From contig NW_027488370.1 of the NCBI RefSeq assembly GCF_051014445.1, positions 10,912,001 through 10,976,000 on the forward strand: a DNA stretch of 64,000 nucleotides. The letters are read 5' to 3'. Every line of letters begins with the position of its first letter. Within the stretch, counting starts at the first letter, position 1. Below the pieces are notes generated by a model. That model was not told where the DNA came from. It saw only the letters and a list, made by a program, of their open reading frames with translations, and did not search any database. The DNA is from Colletes latitarsis (Eukaryota > Arthropoda > Insecta > Hymenoptera > Colletidae). A program made the translations under genes and the position numbers. Shown in pieces: positions 52,657 through 64,000 of this stretch.

Positions 52657-53016
52657 CTTGATAAATATTTTAGAGGATAACGCATGTTAGGTTTGGGTTA
52701 GGTCTAGGATTTGCCCTCAACAGGCTCATACTTCCGCATATTTCTCATACTTCATGGCTAGATCCTGGGCTTTTTCTGGATTGCATCACGTAGTAATGAA
52801 GTACAACACTGAAACAGTCAATTAAACCTGGTTTCCATCAATATTTTAGAGGACAACGCAAGTTAGGTCTAGGTTAGGCCTGGGATTTGCCCTCAACAGG
52901 GTCATACTTTCGCAGTTTTAACATACATGTTGACCTGAACGAGTGTCCTTTCTGCTTTGGATCACGTAGTAAAGTGGTACCACACTGAAGCAGACCATTA
53001 AACCTGGTTTGGATCA
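52657..53016 (+). repeat. 360-bp linker between D copies
   Basis: Two monomers, class a with ccctcaacagg and cttccgcat, then class d with gagtgtcctttctgc. The same two-monomer pair occurs at about 43.68-44.03 kb and 53.92-54.24 kb. Like the A linker (361 bp), it is about two monomers long. Confidence 0.82.
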
Positions 53017-56000
53017 ATATTTTTGAGGATAACGCATGTTAGGTCTAGGTTAGGCCGAGGATTTTCACTCATCAGACTCATACTTTCGCATACTTCACAT
53101 ACTTGTTGAACAGATCCTGGGTTTTTTTCTGGTTTGGACCACGTAGTAAAGTGGTACCACACTGATACAGTCCATTAAACCTGGTTTGGATCGATATTTT
53201 TGAGGATAACGCATGTTAGGTCTAGGTTAGGCCGAGGATTTTCACTCACCAGACTCATACTTTCGCATTCTTCACATAGTTGTTGAACGGATCCTGGGTT
53301 TTTTCTGGTTTGGATCACGTAGTAATGTGGTGCCACACTGAAACAGTACATTAAACCTGGTTTCGATCGATACTTTAGAGAATAATTCATGTTAGGCCTA
53401 GGTTAGGTCTGGGATTTGCTCTTATCAGGCTCATTCTTTCGCATATCTCTCATACTTGATGGCTAGATCCTGGGCTTTTTCTGGATTGCATCACGTAGTA
53501 ATGAAGTACAACACTGAAACAGTCAATTAAACCTTGTTTCCATCAATATTTTAGAGGATAACGCAAGTTAGGTCTGGGATAGGTCTGGGATTCGCCCTCA
53601 TCAGACTCATACTTTCGCATACTTCACATACTTGTTGAACAGATCCTGGGTTTTTTTCTGGTTTGGACCACGTAGTAAAGTGGTACCACACTGAAACAGT
53701 CCATTAAACCTGGTTTGGATCGATATTTTAGAGGATAACGTTAACTAATGTTAGGTCTAGGTTAGCCCTGGGATTTTCACTCATCAGACTCATACTTTCG
53801 CATTCTTCACTTACTTGTTGAACGGAACCTGGGTTTTTTCTGGTTTGGTTCAGGTAGTAATGTGGTACCACACTGAAACATTCAATTAAACCTGGTCTTG
53901 ATAAATATTTTAGAGGATAACGCATGTTAGGTTTGGGTTAGGTCTAGGATTTGCCCTCAACAGGCTCATACTTCCGCATATTTCTCATACTTCATGGCTA
54001 GATCCTGGGCTTTTTCTGGATTGCATCACGTAGTAATGAAGTACAACACTGAAACAGTCAATTAAACCTGGTTTCCATCAATATTTTAGAGGACAACGCA
54101 AGTTAGGTCTAGGTTAGGCCTGGGATTTGCCCTCAACAGGGTCATACTTTCGCAGTTTTAACATACATGTTGACCTGAACGAGTGTTCTTTCTGCTTTGG
54201 ATCACGTAGTAAAGTGGTACCACACTGAAGCAGACCATTAAACCTGGTTTCGATCAATATTTTAGAGGATAACGCATGTTGGGTCCAGGTTAGGTCTAGG
54301 ATTCGCCCTCATCAGGCTTATACTTTCGCATATTTCTCATACTTGATGGCTAGATCCTGGGTTTTTTCCGGTTTGGGTCACGTAGTATTGTTGTACCACA
54401 CTGAAACAGTCGATTAAACCTGGTTTCGATCAATAGTTTTGAGGATAACGCATGTTAGGTCTAGGTTAGGCCGGGGATTTTCACTCATCAGTCTCATACT
54501 TTCGCATTCTTCTGATACTTGTTGAACGGATCCTGGGTTTTTACTGGTTTGGATCACGTAGTAATGTGGTACCACACTGAAACATTCAATTAAACCTGGT
54601 CTTGATAAATATTTTAGAGAATAACGCATGTTAGGTCTGGGTTAGGTCTAGGATTTGCCCCCATCAGGCTCATACTTTCGCATATTTCTCATACTTCATG
54701 GCTGGATCCTGGGCTATTTCTCGATTGGATCACGTAGTAACGTGGTACCACACTGAAACAGTCAATTAAACCTGGTTTCGCTCAATATTTTAGAAGATAA
54801 CGCATGTTAGGTCTAGGTTAGGCCAGGGATTTGCCCTCATCAGGGTCATACTTTCGCAGTTTTAACATGCATGTTGACCTGATCGAGGGTTTTTTCTGCT
54901 TTGAATCACGTTTTAAAGTGGTACCACAACTAAAACAGTCAATTAAACCTGGTCATGATAAATATTTTAGAGGATAACGCATGTTAGGTCTGGGTTAGGT
55001 CTAGGATTTGCCCTCGTCAGGCTCATACTTTCGCATATTTCTCATACTTCATGGCTAGATCCTGGGCTATTTCTGGATTGGATCACGTAGTAATGTGGTA
55101 CCACACTGAAACAGTCAATTAAACCTGGTTTTGATCAATATTTTAGAGAACAATTCATGTTAGGTCTAGGTTAGGTCTGGGATTTGCTCTCATCAGGCTC
55201 ATTCTTTCGCATATTTCTCATACTTGATGGCTAGATCCTGGGCTTTTTCTGGATTGCATCATGTAGTAATGAAGTACAACACTGAAACAGTCAATTAAAC
55301 CTGGTTTCCATCAATATTTTAGAGGACAACGCATGTTAGGTCTAGGTTAGGCCTGGGATTTGCCCTCATCAGGGTCATACTTTCGCAGTTTTAACATACA
55401 TGTTGACCTGAACGAGTGTTCTTTCTGCTTTGGATCACGTAGTAAAGTGGTACCACACTGAAACATTCAATTAAACCTGGTTTTGATCAATATTTTAGAG
55501 GATAACGCATGTTAGGTTTGGGTTAGGTCTAGGATTTGCCCTCATCAGGCTCATTCTTTCGCATATTTCTCATACTTGATGGCTAGATCCTGGGCTTTTT
55601 CTGGATTGCATCACGTAGTAATGAAGTACAACACTGAAACAGTCAATTAAACCTGGTTTCCATCAATATTTTAGAGGATAACGCAAGTTAGGTCTGGGAT
55701 AGGTCTGGGATTCGCCCTCATCAGACTCATACTTTCGCATACTTCACATACTTGTTGAACAGATCCTGGGTTTTTTTCTGGTTGGGACCACGTAGTAAAG
55801 TGGTACCACACTGAAACAGTCCATTAAACCTGGTTTGGATCGATATTTTAGAGGATAACGCATGTTAGGTCTAGGTTAGACCTGGGATTTTCACTCATCA
55901 GACTCATACTTTCGCATTCTTCACATACTTGTTGAACGGATCCTGGGTTTTTTCTGGTTTGGTTCACGTAGTAATGTGGTACCACGCTGAAACAGTCAAT

Positions 56001-57911
56001 TAAACCTGGTCTTGATAAATATTTTAGAGGATAACGCATGTTAGGTTTGGGTTAGGTCTAGGATTTGTCCTCATCAGGCTCATACTTTCGCATATTTCTC
56101 ATACTTGATGGCTAGATCCTGGGCTTTTTCTGGATTGCATCACGTAGTAATGAAGTACAACACTGAAACAGTCAATTAAAACTGGTTTCCACCAATATTT
56201 TAGTGGACAACGCATGTTAGGTCTAGGTTAGGCCTGGGATTTGCCCTCATCAGGGTCATACTTTCGCGGTTTTAACATACATGTTGACCTGAACGAGTGT
56301 TCTTTCTGCTCTGGATCACGTAGTAAAGTGGTACCACACTGAAACAGTCCATTAAACCTGGTTTGGTTCAATATTTTAGAGGATAACGCATGTTAGGTTT
56401 GGGTCAGGTCTAGGATTTGCCCTCATCAGGCTCATACTTTCGCATATTTCTCATACTTCATGGCTAGATCCTGGGCTGTTTCTGGATTGTATCACGTAGT
56501 AATGTGGTACCACGCTGAAGCAGTCAATTAAACCTGGTTTCGATCAATATTTTAGAGGATAACGCAAGTTAGGTCTGGGATAGGTCTGGGATTCGCCCTC
56601 ATCAGACTCATACTTTTGCATACTTCACATACTTGTTGAACAGATCCTGGGTTTTTTTCTGGTTTGGACCACGTAGTAAAGTGGTACCACACTGAAACAT
56701 TCAATTAAACCTGGTCTTAATAAATATTTTAGAGGATAACGCATGTTAGGTTTGGGTTAGGTCTAAGATTTGCCCTCATCAGGCTCATACTTTCGCATAT
56801 TTCTCATACTTCATGGCTAGATCCTGGGCTGTTTCTGGATTGTATCACGTAGTAATGTGGTACCACGCTGAGACAGTGAATTAAACCTGATTTCGATCAA
56901 TATTTTAGAGGATAACGCAAGTTAGGTCTGGGATAGGTCTGGGATTCGCCCTCATCAGGCTCATACTTTCGCATATTTCTCATACTTGATGACTAGATCC
57001 TGGGCTTTTTCTGGATTGCATCACGTAGTAATGAAGTACAACACTGAAACAGTCAATTAAACCTGGTTTCCATCAATATTTTAGAGGACAACGCATGTTA
57101 GGTCTAGGATAGGCCTGGGATTTGCCCTCATCAGGGTCATACTTTCGCGGTTTTAACATACATGTTGACCTGAACGAGTGTTCTTTCTGCTTTGGATCAC
57201 GTAGTAAAGTGGTACCACACTGAAGCAGACCATTAAACCTGGTTTGGTTCAATATTTTAGAGGATAACGCATGTTAGGTTTGGGTCAGGTCTAGGATTTG
57301 CCCTCATCAGGCTCATACTTTCGCATATTTCTCATACTTCATGGCTAGATCCTGGGCTGTTTCTGGATTGTATCACGTAGTAATGTGGTACCACGCTGAA
57401 ACAGTCAATTAAACCTGGTTTCGATCAATATTTTAGAGGATAACAGAAGTTAGGTCTGGGATAGGTCTGGGATTCGCCCTCATCAGACTCATACTTTCGC
57501 ATACTTCACATACTTGTTGGACATATCCGGGGTTTTTTTCTGGTTTGGACCACGTAGTAAAGTGGTACCACACTGAAACAGTCCATTAAACCTGGTTTGG
57601 ATCGATATTTTTGAGGATAACGCATGTTAGGTCTAGGTTAGGCCGGGGATTTTCACTCATCAGACTCATACTTTCGCATACTTCACATACTTTTTGTACA
57701 GATCCTGGGTTTTTTTCTGGTTTGGACCACGTAGTAAAGTGGTACCACACTGAAACAGTCCATTAAACCTGGTTTGGATCGATATTTTTGAGGATAACGC
57801 ATGTTAGGTCTAGGTTAGGCCGAGGATTTTCACTCGTCAGACTCATACTTTCGCATTCTTCACATACTTGTTGAACGGATCCTGGGTTTTTTCTGGTTTG
57901 GATCACGTAGT

Positions 57912-58440
57912 AATGTGGTACCACACTGAAACAGTCAATTAAACCTGGTTTTGATCAATATTTTAGAGAATAATTCATGTTAGGCCTAGGTTAGGTCTGG
58001 GATTTGCTCTTATCAGGCTCATTCTTTCGCATATCTCTCATACTTGATGGGTAGATCCTGGGCTTTTTCTGGATTGCATCACGTAGTAATGAAGTACAAC
58101 ACTGAAACAGTCAATTAAACCTTGTTTCCATCAATATTTTAGAGGATAACGCAAGTTAGGTCTGGGATAGGTCTGGGATTCGCCCTCATCAGACTCATAC
58201 TTTCGCATACTTTACATACTTGTTGAACAGATCCTGGGTTTTTTTCTGGTTTGGACCACGTAGTAAAGTGGTACCACACTGAAACAGTCCATTAAACCTG
58301 GTTTGGATCGATATTTTAGAGGATAACGCATGTTAGGTCTAGGTTAGCCCTGGAATTTTCACTCATCAGACTCATACTTTCGCATTCTTCACTTACTTGT
58401 TGAACGGATCCTGGGTTTTTTCTGGTTTGGATCACGTAGT
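57912..58440 (+). repeat. 529-bp (3-monomer) stretch missing from D1
   Basis: Offset to D1 changes from 8,994 to 9,523 across this interval. In D1 the two sides are fused inside one monomer at 48,917/48,918, so that a c monomer with tagttgttgaacgg continues directly as gtagttatgtgtgg. The order kept here (e, gggattcgcc unit, agccctgg unit with ttatgtgtgg, then the ccatgg unit) is also seen near 42.8-43.3 kb, and its later part near 63.1-63.4 kb. That favours deletion in D1. Confidence 0.85.
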
Positions 58441-61312
58441 TATGTGTGGACCACACTGAAACAATCAATTAAACCTGGCCATGGTAAATATTTTAGAGGA
58501 TAACGCATGTTAGGTCTGGGTTAGGTCTAGGATTTGCCCTCGTCAGGCTCATACTTTCGCATATTTCTCATACTCCATGGCTAGATCCTGGGCTATTTCT
58601 GGATTGGATCACGTAGTAATGTGGTACCACACTGAAACATTCAATTAAACCTGGTTTCCATCAATATCTTAGAGGACAACGCAAGTTAGGTCTGGGATAG
58701 GTCTGGGATTTGCCCTCATCAGGCTCATACTTTCGCGTTTTTCACATACTTGTTGAACGGATCCTGGGTTTTTTCTGCTTTGGATCACGTAGTAATGTGG
58801 GACCACACTAAAACAATCAATTAAACCTGGTCTTGATAAATATTTTGGAGGATAACGCATGTTAGGTCTGGGATAGGTCTGTGATTTGCCCTCATCAGAC
58901 TCATACTTTCGCATTCTTCACTTACTTGTTGAACAGATCCTGGGTTTTTTTCTGGTTTGGACCACGTAGTAAAGTGGTACCACACTGAAACAGTCCATTA
59001 AACCTGGTTTGGATCGATATTTTTGAGGATAACGCATGTTAGGTCTAGGTTAGGCCGAGGATTTTCACTCATCAGACTCATACTTTCGCATTCTTCACAT
59101 ATTTGTTGAACGGATCCTGGGTTTTTTCTGGTTTGGATCACGTAGTAATGTGGTACCACACTGAAACAGTCAATTAAACCTGGTTTTGATCAATATTTTA
59201 GAGAATAATTCATGTTAGGCCTAGGTTAGGTCTGGGATTTGCTCTCATCAGGCTCATTCTTTCGCATATCTCTCATACTTGAAGGCTAGATCCTGGGCTT
59301 TTTCTGGATTGCATCACGTAGTAATGAAGTACAACACTGAAACAGTCAATTAAACCTTGTTCCCATCAATATTTTAGAGGATAACGCAAGTTAGGTCTGG
59401 GATAGGTCTGGGATTCGCCCTCATCAGACTCATACTTTCGCATACTTCACATACTTGTTGAACAGATCCTGGGTTTTTTTCTGGTTTGGACCACGTAGTA
59501 AAGTGGTACCACACTGAAACAGTCCATTAAACCTGGTTTGGATCGATATTTTAGAGCATAACGCATGTTAGGTCTAGGTTAGCCCTGGGATTTTCACTCA
59601 TTAGACTCATACTTTCGCATTCTTCACTTACTTGTTGAACGGATCCTGGGTTTTTTCTGGTTTGGTTCACGTAGTAATGTGGTACCACACCGAAACATTC
59701 AATTAAACCTGGTCTTGATAAATATTTTAGAGGATAACGCATGTTAGGTTTGGGTTAGGTCTACGATTTGCCCTCATCAGGCTCATACTTTCGCATATTT
59801 CTCATACTTCATGGCTAGATCCTGGGCTGTTTCTGGATTGTATCACGTAGTAATGTGGTACCACGCTGAGACAGTGAATTAAACCTGATTTCGATCAATA
59901 TTTTAGAGGATAACGCAAGTTAGGTCTGGAATAGGTCTGGGATTCGCCCTCATCAGGCTCATACTTTCGCATATTTTTCATACTTGATGGCTAGATCCTG
60001 GGCTTTTTCTGGATTGCATCACGTAGTAATGAAGTACAACACTGAAACAGTCAATTAAACCTGGTTTCCATCAATATTTTAGAGGACAACGCATGTTAGG
60101 TCTAGGTTAGGACTGGGATTTGCCCTCATCAGGGTCATACTTTCGCAGTTTTAACATACATGTTGACCTGAACGAGTGTTCTTTCTGCTTTGGATCACGT
60201 AGTAAAGTGGTACCACACTGAAGCAGACCATTAAACCTGGTTTGGATCAATATTTTAGAGGATAACGCATGTTAGGTTTGGGTCAGGTCTAGGATTTGCC
60301 CTCATCAGGCTCATACTTTCGCATATTTCTCATACTTCATGGCAAGATCCTGGGCTGTTTCTGGATTGTATCACGTGGTAATGTGGTACCACGCTGAAAC
60401 AGTCAATTAAACCTGGTTTCGATCAATATTTTAGAGGATAACGCAAGTTAGGTCTGGGATAGGTCTGGGATTTGCCCTCATCAGGCTCATACTTTCGCGT
60501 TTTTCACATACTTGTTGAACGGATCCTGGGTTTTTTCTGGTTTGGATCACGTAGTAATGTGGGACCACACTAAAACAATCAATTAAACCTGGTCTTGATA
60601 AATATTTTAGAGGATAAGGCATGTTAGGTCTGGGATAGGTCTGTGATTTGCCCTCATCAGACTCATACTTTCGCATTCTTCACTTACTTGTTGAACAGAT
60701 CCTGGGTTTTTTTCTGGTTTGGACCACGTAGTAAAGTGGTACCACACTGAAACAGTCCATTAAACCTGGTTTGGATCGATATTTTTGAGGATAACGCATG
60801 TTAGGTCTAGGTTAGACCGAGGATTTTCACTCATCAGACTCATACTTTCGCATTCTTCACATAGTTGTTGAACGGATCCTGGGTTTTTTCTGGTTTGGAT
60901 CACGTAGTAATGTGGTACCACACTGAAACAGTCAATTAAACCTGGTTTTGATCAATATTTTAGAGAATAATTCATGTTAGGCCTAGGTTAGGTCTGGGAT
61001 TTGCTCTTATCAGGCTCATTCTTTCGCATATCTCTCATACTTGATGGGTACATCCTGGGCTTTTTCTGGATTGCATCACGTAGTAATGAAGTACAACACT
61101 GAAACAGTCAATTAAACCTTGTTCCCATCAATATTTTAGAGGATAACGCAAGTTAGGTCTGGGATAGGTCTGGGATTCGCCCTCATCAGACTCATACTTT
61201 AGCATACTTCACATACTTGTTGAACAGATCCTGGGTTTTTTTCTGGTTTGGACCACGTAGTAAAGTGGTACCACACTGAAACAGTCCATTAAACCTGGTT
61301 TGGATCGATATT

Positions 61313-62194
61313 TTAGAGGATAACGCATGTTAGGTCTAGGTTAGACCGAGGATTTTCACTCATCAGACTCATACTTTCGCATTCTTCACATAGTTGTTGA
61401 ACGGATCCTGGGTTTTTTCTGGTTTGGATCACGTAGTAATGTGGGACCACACTAAAACAATCAATTAAACCTGGTCTTGATAAATATTTTAGAGGATAAG
61501 GCATGTTAGGTCTGGGATAGGTCTGTGATTTGCCCTCATCAGACTCATACTTTCGCATTCTTCACTTACTTGTTGAACAGATCCTGGGTTTTTTTCTGGT
61601 TTGGACCACGTAGTAAAGTGGTACCACACTGAAACAGTCCATTAAACCTGGTTTGGATCGATATTTTTGAGGATAACGCATGTTAGGTCTAGGTTAGACC
61701 GAGGATTTTCACTCATCAGACTCATACTTTCGCATTCTTCACATAGTTGTTGAACGGATCCTGGGTTTTTTCTGGTTTGGATCACGTAGTAATGTGGTAC
61801 CACACTGAAACAGTCAATTAAACCTGGTTTTGATCAATATTTTAGAGAATAATTCATGTTAGGCCTAGGTTAGGTCTGGGATTTGCTCTTATCAGGCTCA
61901 TTCTTTCGCATATCTCTCATACTTGATGGGTACATCCTGGGCTTTTTCTGGATTGCATCACGTAGTAATGAAGTACAACACTGAAAAAGTCAATTAAACC
62001 TTGTTCCCATCAATATTTTAGAGGATAACGCAAGTTAGGTCTGGGATAGGTCTGGGATTCGCCCTCATCAGACTCATACTTTCGCATACTTCACATACTT
62101 GTTGAACAGATCCTGGGTTTTTTTCTGGTTTGGACCACGTAGTAAAGTGGTACCACACTGAAACAGTCCATTAAACCTGGTTTGGATCGATATT
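61313..62194 (+). repeat. 882-bp (5-monomer) expansion of the 10-mer HOR
   Basis: Five monomers are repeated at period 882, turning the second 10-mer unit of D2 into a 15-mer. The first monomer of the added copy is a hybrid. Its left part (ggttagaccgagg, tagttgttgaacgg) matches the unit near 60.80-60.88 kb, and its right part (gtgggaccacactaaaac) matches the unit near 60.55 kb. The crossover lies in the shared stretch between tgttgaacgg and cacgtagtaatgtgg. Confidence 0.88.
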
Positions 62195-63061
62195 TTAGAG
62201 GATAACGCATGTTAGGTCTAGGTTAGCCCTGGGATTTTCACTCATCAGTCTCATACTTTCGCATTCTTCACTTACTTGTTGAACGGATCCTGGGTTTTTT
62301 CTGGTTTGGTTCACGTAGTAATGTGGTACCACACCGAAACATTCAATTAAACCTGGTCTTGATAAATATTTTAGAGGATAACGCATGTTAGGTTTGGGTT
62401 AGGTCTACGATATGCCCTCATCAGGCTCATACTTTCGCATATTTCTCATACTTCATGGCTAGATCCTGGGCTGTTTCTGGATTGTATCACGTAGTAATGT
62501 GGTACCACGCTGAGACAGTGAATTAAACCTGATTTCGATCAATATTTTAGAGGATAACGCAAGTTAGGTCTGGAATAGGTCTGGGATTCGCCCTCATCAG
62601 GCTCATACTTTCGCATATTTTTCATACTTGATGGCTAGATCCTGGGCTTTTTCTGGATTGCATCACGTAGTAATGAAGTACAACACTGAAACTGTCAATT
62701 AAACCTGGTTTCCATCAATATTTTAGAGGACAACGCATGTTAGGTCTAGGTTAGGACTGGGATTTGCCCTCATCAGGGTCATACTTTCGCAGTATTAACA
62801 TACATGTTGACCTGAACGAGTGTTCTTTCTGCTTTGGATCACGTAGTAAAGTGGTACCACACTGAAGCAGACCATTAAACCTGGTTTGGATCAATATTTT
62901 AGAGGATAACGCATGTTAGGTTTGGGTCAGGTCTAGGATTTGCCCTCATCAGGCTCATACTTTCGCATATTTCTCATACTTCATGGCAAGATCCTGGGCT
63001 GTTTCTGGATTGTATCACGTAGTAATGTGGTACCACGCTGAAACAGTCAATTAAACCTGGT

Positions 63062-64000
63062 TTCGATCAATATTTTAGAGGATAACGCAAGTTAGGTCTG
63101 GGATAGGTCTGGGATTCGCCCTCATCAGACTCATACTTTCGCATACTTCACCTACTTGTTGAACAGATCCTGGGTTTTTTTCTGGTTTGGACCACGTAGT
63201 AAAGTGGTACCACACTGAAACAGTCCATTAAACCTGGTTTGGATCGATATTTTAGAGGATAACGCATGTTAGGTCTAGGATAGCCCTGGGATTTTCACTC
63301 ATCAGACTCATACTTTCGCATACTTCACATACTTGTTGAACGGATCCTGGGTTTTTTCTGGTTTGGATCACGTAGTTATGTGTGGACCACACTGAAAAAA
63401 TCAATTAAACCTGGCCATGGTAAATATTTTAGAGGATAACGCATGTTAGGTCTGGGTTAGGTCTAGGATTTGCCCTCGTCAGGCTCATACTTTCGCATAT
63501 TTCTCATACTCCATGGCTAGATCCTGGGCTATTTCTGGATTGGATCACGCAGTAATGTGGTACCACACTGAAACATTCAATTAAACCTGGTTTCCATCAA
63601 TATCTTAGAGGACAACGCAAGTTAGGTCTGGGATAGGTCTGGGATTTGCCCTCATCAGGCTCATACTTTCGCGTTTTTCACATACTTGTTGAACGGATCC
63701 TGGGTTTTTTCTGCTTTGGATCACGTAGTAATGTGGGACCACACTAAAACAATCAATTAAACCTGGTCTTGATAAATATTTTAGAGGATAACGCATGTTA
63801 GGTCTGGGATAGGTCTGTGATTTGCCCTCATCAGACTCATACTTTCGCATACTTCACATACTTGTTGAACAGATCCTGGGTTTTTTTCTGGTTTGGACCA
63901 CGTAGTAAAGTGGTACCACACTGAAACAGTCCATTAAACCTGGTTTGGATCGATATTTTAGAGGATAACGCATGTTAGGTCTAGGTTAGCCCTGGGATTT
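63062..64000 (+). repeat. Start of a further HOR round, cut by the window end
   Basis: Matches about 58,126-59,064 at offset 4,936 (28 monomers + 8). The match includes the ttatgtgtgg unit and a ccatgg unit (ggccatggtaaat), then a first 10-mer monomer starting at 63,621. The 28 monomers are accounted for as 3 + 10 + 15, so the expansion at 61.3 kb predates or is embedded in this larger period. Seen changes include ctgaaaaaatc near 63,394. Confidence 0.82.

Larger units (their letters stand above)
53017..63061 (+). repeat. Segmental duplication D, copy 2
   Basis: Second copy of 42,436-52,656. 53,017-53,826 matches at offset 10,581. The sequence then jumps two monomers ahead, with gaacggaacctggg marking the join at 53,826/53,827. 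From 54,142 it matches 45,148 onward. It carries the 529-bp stretch at 57,912-58,440 and the 5-monomer expansion near 61.3-62.2 kb. Confidence 0.88.
1..64000 (+). repeat. 176-bp tandem satellite array, head to tail, fills the window
   Basis: Seen: the same unit recurs without interruption in one orientation. Starts at 1, 177, 353 and 529 give exactly 176 bp; by the last start at 63,974 the register has drifted +85 bp over 363 units through small insertions, many in the T-run after cctggg (usually 6, often 7 T). Landmarks in each monomer, in order: paired ttaggtct motifs, ccctcatcagg or tcactcatcag, tactttcgca, a variable block at about 51-75, atcctggg, a T-run, tggatcacgtagtaatg, the ggtacc palindrome, cagtcaattaaacctgg, tcgatcaatatttt, ataacgcat. 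Known: satellites of 150-180 bp with higher-order structure are typical of eukaryotic centromeric or pericentromeric heterochromatin. Inferred: that location here. The family is not one I recognise, and the array extends beyond both window ends. Confidence 0.98.

Noticed and set aside
2797..63850. Forty-odd reverse-strand open frames of 63-96 codons with similar proteins
   Set aside because: They are the satellite monomer read on the minus strand. Each starts and stops at the same monomer landmarks. 176 bp is not divisible by 3, so no frame can run through the array. There is no codon bias or plausible domain, and copy number follows the repeats.
1..64000. CRISPR array (short repeats with regular spacing)
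   Set aside because: The full 176-bp unit repeats, including what would be spacers, and there are no cas genes. Monomer size and nested HORs fit a eukaryotic satellite.

Overview
The whole window is one head-to-tail satellite DNA array. A monomer of about 176 bp repeats on the same strand from base 1 to base 64,000. Monomer starts (gttaggtct, with small variants) fall at 1, 177, 353, 529 and so on; the last begins at 63,974. That gives about 363 complete monomers plus a 27-base stub, at a mean near 176.2 bp. I see no inverted unit, transposon, RNA gene, CRISPR array or supportable protein gene. Short reverse-strand open frames (63-96 codons) recur because the monomer recurs. 176 is not a multiple of 3, so every frame rotates and closes within two monomers.

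The organism is a eukaryote, inferred from array size, nucleosome-scale monomer and nested higher-order repeats (HORs), which are typical of centromeric or pericentromeric heterochromatin. The sequence does not match alpha satellite, rice CentO, maize CentC or the Arabidopsis 178-bp repeat as I know them. I cannot name the species or prove centromere function. Consensus GC is about 41%.

Layout: 1-2,519 is a heterogeneous tract without a close copy in the window. 2,520-10,615 (A1) and 10,977-19,072 (A2) are a near-identical 8,096-bp duplication with a 361-bp linker. 19,068-21,467 (B1), 23,999-26,398 (B2) and 38,453-40,957 (B3) are copies of a second block; an A-derived piece (21,410-23,153) lies between B1 and B2. 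26,399-38,452 is a mosaic of older A-family copies. Near 40,958 the variant set changes. 42,436-52,656 (D1) and 53,017-63,061 (D2) are a roughly 10-kb duplication whose copies differ by four indels of about 2, 7, 3 and 5 monomers. D contains a clear 10-monomer HOR of 1,762 bp. 63,062-64,000 starts another round.

At base scale, most monomers carry a 12-bp perfect palindrome around a GGTACC (KpnI) site, an odd-centred dyad AAACCWGGTTT and a two-copy 11-bp subrepeat rich in TTAGG. The value of the window is its readable record of satellite evolution: segmental duplication, unequal exchange inside monomers, deletion, and a one-monomer patch that looks like gene conversion. I found no evidence of a new gene-encoded system. 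Block boundaries were read by eye; base-level limits are where I saw the first mismatch.
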